This document shows, in pieces, positions 32,311 to 36,235 of a stretch of DNA of 36,235 nt. Numbering within the stretch: position 1 is the stretch's first letter; each line of letters begins with the position of its first letter. The translations under genes and the position numbers were made by a program. The stretch covers positions 1-36,235 of the forward strand of contig QXCR01000224.1 in the NCBI GenBank assembly GCA_004380135.1, read 5' to 3'. The notes beneath the pieces are model-generated. The model did no database searches, was not told the origin of the DNA, and worked only from the letters and a program-made list of their open reading frames with translations. The stretch comes from Stemphylium vesicarium (lineage: Eukaryota; Ascomycota; Dothideomycetes; Pleosporales; Pleosporaceae).

Positions 32311-33308
32311 TTCAATTTTTTTTTTTGCAGCTTCTACACTATGTTTTACTTCCCCTCACTCTGTTCAACGAGCTAGTACTTGCTCATCATTCGCTTCTTC
32401 TTCCTTTTTTATTTGATATCACAAGACTTGTCTCACGACACAATAACCCATTTCCTCTTACTATCTGTTTTCTGTAGCGCTTTGCTTCCCATCTTTCTCG
32501 CCGGCATCCCGACTTTATCAAGAACCAGTATCCAGTTTAATCAGTGTATTTATTCACTCTCTACTACCCTTTTGCTTTTGCAACCATACTTCTCCACTTC
32601 ACTCTTCCCTTGCAAATCTCACTAAGCGGGTTTCTAGCTGGCATTTTTCTTGTACTCTTCCCTCATGCTTGTTTTATGGGAGCACCACTTGACGATGGAC
32701 GACGGAGGGTGTTTCTACAGCGGGTTGCGTTGGGGGTCTGGGTTTCACATCTCACATCTTTGGGCGTTTTTGGGTTTTGGATTTTGGCATTGCGGTGGCA
32801 TAGGATAGGTTTTTAGTCTGGTTTATCTTGTTTTGCGGAATGTTATGGTTACACCAGTCTTATCCATTCGCTTCTCTTGTTTACATGTATGTGTGTGCTT
32901 CTGGTGCTGCACTGTCGAAGGTTGCTAGGCTACGGTGACAATGTGGCGAGGCTGAGAGATGCATATCTCGGGTGAACTATTCTGGAAAAGTACCTGGCTA
33001 TCTTGACTTGCATGGGCCGCCTTACTCAGATTGACCATACACAAGCTTGATGGGTCAGGAAGCGAGACAACACATGACGAGTAGGCGGTCTGACTGGTGA
33101 ATGAGCCCACTGCGCTCCAACAAATAATCAAGGTAAGTGATACTCAGACGTTGGGGCTGAAAAAGCGGGGTAGGGCTCTAGGCATACATGCCTACTTATT
33201 TCTATAAGAAGGCGTGCCAACCGTGCTCACAACTCCTCTTTCCCCAATCGTTGCTCCCATTTGAAGGAGCCATGACGTTTAGCTTCCAGACCCGAAAGAG
33301 CGAACGAA
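32311..33308. other. Intergenic region between the kinase-like gene and the HET pseudogene
   Basis: About 1 kb with no supported gene. The left half is T- and CT-rich, starting with a poly-T run at 32319, and is probably 3' UTR. ORFs at 32380-32625 and 32544-32816 are hydrophobic only because of the CT/T-rich composition. Confidence 0.45.
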
Positions 33309-35247
33309 ATGGAATCCGAAACAACATGCAACGAAGAGTTCGCGCAAACAACATCCCCCGAGTCCCCTTACTACGGAAGCCTACTCGAGGCCAATGAGGT
33401 CCGGCTCATTAGAATATGTAGGAGAGGCGAGACAATAAGCATGCGCACTATGACGCGCAATCTCCACAACATCGTTGAATTCGACGCAGTCTCATACGTC
33501 TGGGGTTCGCAAAAAGCTTCTATCAACATCCGCTGCAATGACAAAGATCTACCAATTACACCCAATGTTCTCGAAATGCTATAACATCTTTATCTCTATC
33601 GACAAGATTCCACGCGTCTGATCTGGATCGATGCCATTTCCATAAATCAGCAGGATCCAGACAAAAAGGCAATACAGATACCACTCATGCATCGCATCTA
33701 CTCCCAGGCTACGTCCGTCGTTGTATGCATGGGGACATCCACACCAGAGCTCAAGAGATTCATAGAAGGGGTTCCTCGTGTGCTTTTGGTGTCTGAGGAG
33801 TGGCAGTCCCTACATTCCCAGAATCACGATACGAGTTGTCTTCTTACTAAGATACCTGCCAAAACTGATAGCTTCTGGACAGGAATGTCGCATCTTCTCG
33901 CACATCCATGGTTCGGACGTTTATGAACGTTCCAGGAGTTTGTGTTATCGAGGACAGTGATTATCTTATGTGGAACCCGCTGGATCGATCTCCGAGAGTT
34001 CGTCCAGTTCTTGTGACAGGGCGTCTCTACAGTAAATAGTTTGTTATATCATATTGCAACCAGGAACACGGCCACACACCTCGTCGAATTTCGGGATCAA
34101 TGTACCGCCCTTTACTGGTTCGGGGCCTACTGTGCCTGAAGGCGGTATCGTACCGCAAAACACCGCGGCGGACCTCATATACTTTCTACGTGGTCGGCAG
34201 ACAAACGAATAAGTGGATCGGGCTTGAGCTATCACGGGACTATTTGACATCGACGTACGTTCGAAACTTGGCGGCTTCGTTGACTACGGTGAGATTGGCA
34301 GTGTTGAATTTTGGAACGCACACACTATCTTTGCGAAAATAGTGATTGAGTGCCACAAATCACTGAACCTGCTCAGAACAGTACCCACAATTGAGGCAAA
34401 GCCGCCATTGCTCCCTTCTTGGTGTCCAAACTTCTCGGGTACTTCCGCATGCGGTCTGAGTAGTACAGGATTGTGGAACTCTCCTATCGATACATACCCC
34501 TTCTTCAAAGCTCTCCTCAAAGAGGACGGAGAAGAAAGTTCAGTTCCCATTACGCGTCGCCCCTGGGTATCTTCCCCGAAGGTGGAACACGACCAATGCC
34601 TTCGAGTGCATGGATCTCTGGTCGACACGGTCGCAGAGGTGATTGAAGAAGCAGCATTGCGAGGCCCATGGAACTACTTGCTGAATTTTGGAAATCGAGG
34701 CTTCTCCGATAGTAAGCCTACCCACTCTGCAAGTGTCAATTGGCATCTCCGCAGTCGCAATCTTGCGCGACGCATACACTATGGCTGGAATGTCGAAGCA
34801 GATTTTGTTCCACCGGAATATCTAATGGCTCTTCTCTGCGATACTAGAGTATCTGCTGATGCATTAATTGCATACAATGATGCATGGTCTGTGCTTATCG
34901 ACAGTGAAGAAATGAGCTTCGATAAGCTTGGGTCGCCACAAAGAGAGCGGGCGCGAACTATTTTGAGTGCACTGCTGAATCTGGCTGGCCATTATTTCTT
35001 CAGTACGGAAAACGGCCGGGTCGGCCTCGCCACACCAAACTGCAAACCCGGCGACAAGATCTGTGTCATGTACGGCGAAGATCCCCTATATATCCTGCGG
35101 TGGTCAGCACCTGAGGAGGGATCTGATGCAATTCATGGCGAAGGACCCACTGAGTTTTGCGGCGTTGCATTTGTTCCTCACTTGATGAAAGCGCTTGAGT
35201 CAGAAGCTGCCCGACTTGGACCAGATGAGACATTCGTGATTGGGTAG
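33309..35247 (+). pseudogene. HET-domain (heterokaryon incompatibility) gene, inactivated
   Basis: The frame from ATG 33309 gives FDAVSYVWGS, then LIWIDAISINQQDPDKK, IPLMHRIYSQATSVVVCMG and HPWFGRL-TFQEFVLS, the ordered HET domain motifs. It is broken by TAA at 33582-33584 inside conserved sequence, TGA at 33924-33926 exactly where the conserved Trp before the QE motif belongs, and TGA at 34014-34016. Between about 34020 and 34225 the frame changes, with further stops at 34210-34212 and 34222-34224. From about 34225 another frame is open to 35247 and ends with the usual HET C-terminus: DKICVMYGEDPLYILRW, FCGVAFVPHLM, ARLGPDETFVIG. Intact HET proteins trigger cell death after fusion of incompatible strains. 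No splice sites explain the first two stops, so this copy cannot give a full protein. A truncated product from the 3' half (34342-35247, 301 codons, GTG first) is conceivable. Confidence 0.85.
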
Positions 35248-35577
35248 AAGGGATTACTGGCTGTAGAAAGAGCGTGGAAATGTCAACTCTTAATAGAACC
35301 CATGGGAGTAAAACCCATGAGACTGCACTATATTTACTGTCGTATGCAACGAATGAGCGATTCATCTCAGCCCTTGCTGCTGCCTCTAATACATGGCAAG
35401 CATCCTAAAAAAACGAGGGTGATCAAAATGAAACCGAAGTTCCACAAGCAGCCCTCTAAATGGAACGCTCTCGTATTTGACACGACTCAGTCACGAAACC
35501 ATCTCTTCGCGCAATCCGAGCCGAGACCCCCTTCGGCCGACTCGGACGCGGCGCTTTGAAAAGCAGGTTCCTAACTC
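35248..35577. other. Gap between the HET pseudogene and the terminal ORF
   Basis: About 330 bases, probably the 3' flank of both. The ORF at 35302-35559 (+) is basic and has no recognisable domain. Nothing else seen. Confidence 0.4.
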
Positions 35578-35949
35578 TTAGGTCCGGGTGCCTTGACACA
35601 AGATCCCGAGCCGTGGTACTTTGTCCCGCACGCTGTGAATCCTGAAAGGCATCAGGATCAGCCCCATTGACACCAGCATCTCAACGATTTTGTAGTCAAC
35701 CTCAAGCAGCTTACTCTGTCGAATATCTCCTTCGCACGCGCTAACCCGGAGAACAGCGAATAAAGCTGCGTCAAGGTAATCTGTCCGCCACACGTGAATT
35801 TGCAGTCTGAGGTCGATGAGATACCGAATAGATCCTACCAGCTTGGCCTCGGCAGTTCGGTGCCACAGTGCCTCGATAATCGATTCTTGGAGCATGGTAG
35901 TCGAGCTCGAAGACTGCAGAAGGTGCACGATGATGTTCAGCGTCTCCAT
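35578..35949 (-). CDS. Truncated hypothetical ORF, 123 codons
   Basis: A minus-strand ORF whose first ATG (35949) sits 4 bp from an inverted-repeat arm. Upstream of it the frame hits a stop inside the repeat. The product (starting METLNIIVHLLQSSSSTTML) has amphipathic, helix-rich content with IIEALWHRTAEAKLVGSIRYL and SKLLEVDYKIVEMLVSMG, a spacing faintly like ankyrin or other helical repeats, but no repeat can be proven. Composition is protein-like rather than random. It is probably the 3' remnant of a larger gene cut at the repeat. No function assigned. Confidence 0.35.
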   Translation of the reverse strand: METLNIIVHLLQSSSSTTMLQESIIEALWHRTAEAKLVGSIRYLIDLRLQIHVWRTDYLDAALFAVLRVSACEGDIRQSKLLEVDYKIVEMLVSMGLILMPFRIHSVRDKVPRLGILCQGTRT

Positions 35950-35953
35950 CAGC

Positions 35954-36066
35954 CAGTACTACTGCTACTGGTAGGCTCAGTTAGCTACTGTACTGCCTCT
36001 TGTAAAGTGAACTACTGACTGTGCTGACAAAAAGGGAGGCCCTTACTATCAGTAGCAGTAGTACTG
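35954..36066. repeat. Inverted repeat of 17 bp in a CTACTG/CAGTAG-rich cluster
   Basis: CAGTACTACTGCTACTG at 35954-35970 is the exact reverse complement of CAGTAGCAGTAGTACTG at 36050-36066, with 79 bp between the arms. Related hexamers occur inside and just outside (GCTACTGTACTG at 35984-35995, CTACTGGCAGTAGG at 36080-36093). This could be a very short MITE-like element of 113 bp or the ends of two neighbouring elements. No matching 8-bp target duplication flanks the arms. Confidence 0.65.
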
Positions 36067-36235
36067 CTGCACGAGCCACCTACTGGCAGTAGGAGCTCTC
36101 TGATTGGCCGAAGGAGCTGCTTGCCCGTGAAGGAGCGCTGAAGGAGTCACTGGCTTGAGAAGCAGCCACTCTCCCGAGCTGATGTTTATCGGCTTTTTTC
36201 ACTAAAATCTCGAGATCGTTGAGTGAGCTCTTCAC
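36067..36235. other. Right window edge, noncoding or start of another element
   Basis: No gene is supported. Repeated GAAGGAGC-like strings (36109-36116, 36129-36136 and 36138-36145) and an AT-richer end follow the inverted repeat. This may be the subterminal part of a transposon continuing beyond the window. Confidence 0.3.

Noticed and set aside
33309..34230. Repeat-induced point mutation as the cause of the HET stops
   Set aside because: The first TAA fits CpA-to-TpA, but the TGG-to-TGA change at 33924 is not in the preferred CpA context, and there is no strong AT bias. A few stops are not enough; RIP indices against other copies would be needed.
1..36235. tRNA, rRNA or other structured RNA genes
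   Set aside because: Reading the gaps for A/B box pairs and conserved RNA motifs gave no candidate. A covariance-model scan could not be run and would be decisive.

Overview
This window is nuclear DNA of a filamentous ascomycete, most likely a Dothideomycete of the Pleosporales type. That placement is inference. It rests on short GT-AG introns of 45-62 bp with CTAAC/CTGAC-like branch sites and one GC-AG intron, widely spaced genes on both strands, and gene families typical of such genomes: a HET-domain gene, a SAT4/rhodopsin-like membrane protein, a DHA1 transporter and a chitin deacetylase with CBM18 domains. No bacterial-style operon, rRNA, tRNA or CRISPR was seen. Gene structures were assembled by hand: introns were placed where splice consensus, reading phase and protein family conservation agree.  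Layout. 1-730: 3' end of a pogo/Tc1-mariner-like transposase, a 17-bp tandem repeat at the element's end, and a truncated ORF beside it. 1328-2349 (-): three-exon C2H2 zinc finger protein. 3865-5517 (+): eight-exon PLP-dependent aminotransferase of the ACC-synthase-like group. 5813-9343 (+): Rad4/XPC nucleotide excision repair protein. 10439-12026 (+): secreted chitin deacetylase with three CBM18 modules. 12549-14005 (+): Ser/Thr kinase. 14381-15596 (+): broken gene for a membrane-anchored coiled-coil protein. 15887-17662 (-): DHA1 major facilitator. 18867-20291 (-): six-exon SAT4-type seven-helix membrane protein. 22339-25676 (+): mitochondrial Lon protease (Pim1). 28762-32310 (+): large protein with a divergent kinase-like domain. 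33309-35247 (+): HET-domain pseudogene with an open 3' half. 35578-35949 (-): truncated ORF abutting an inverted-repeat cluster near the right edge.  The genes do not form an evident pathway. Conserved housekeeping genes (Rad4, Lon) alternate with accessory ones, and both window ends carry repeat or transposon material and broken genes. I saw no convincing new system. The points most worth checking are the broken coiled-coil gene, the degenerate kinase-like protein, the HET pseudogene with an intact 3' half, the alternative secretory start of the zinc finger gene, and the inverted-repeat cluster at the right end.
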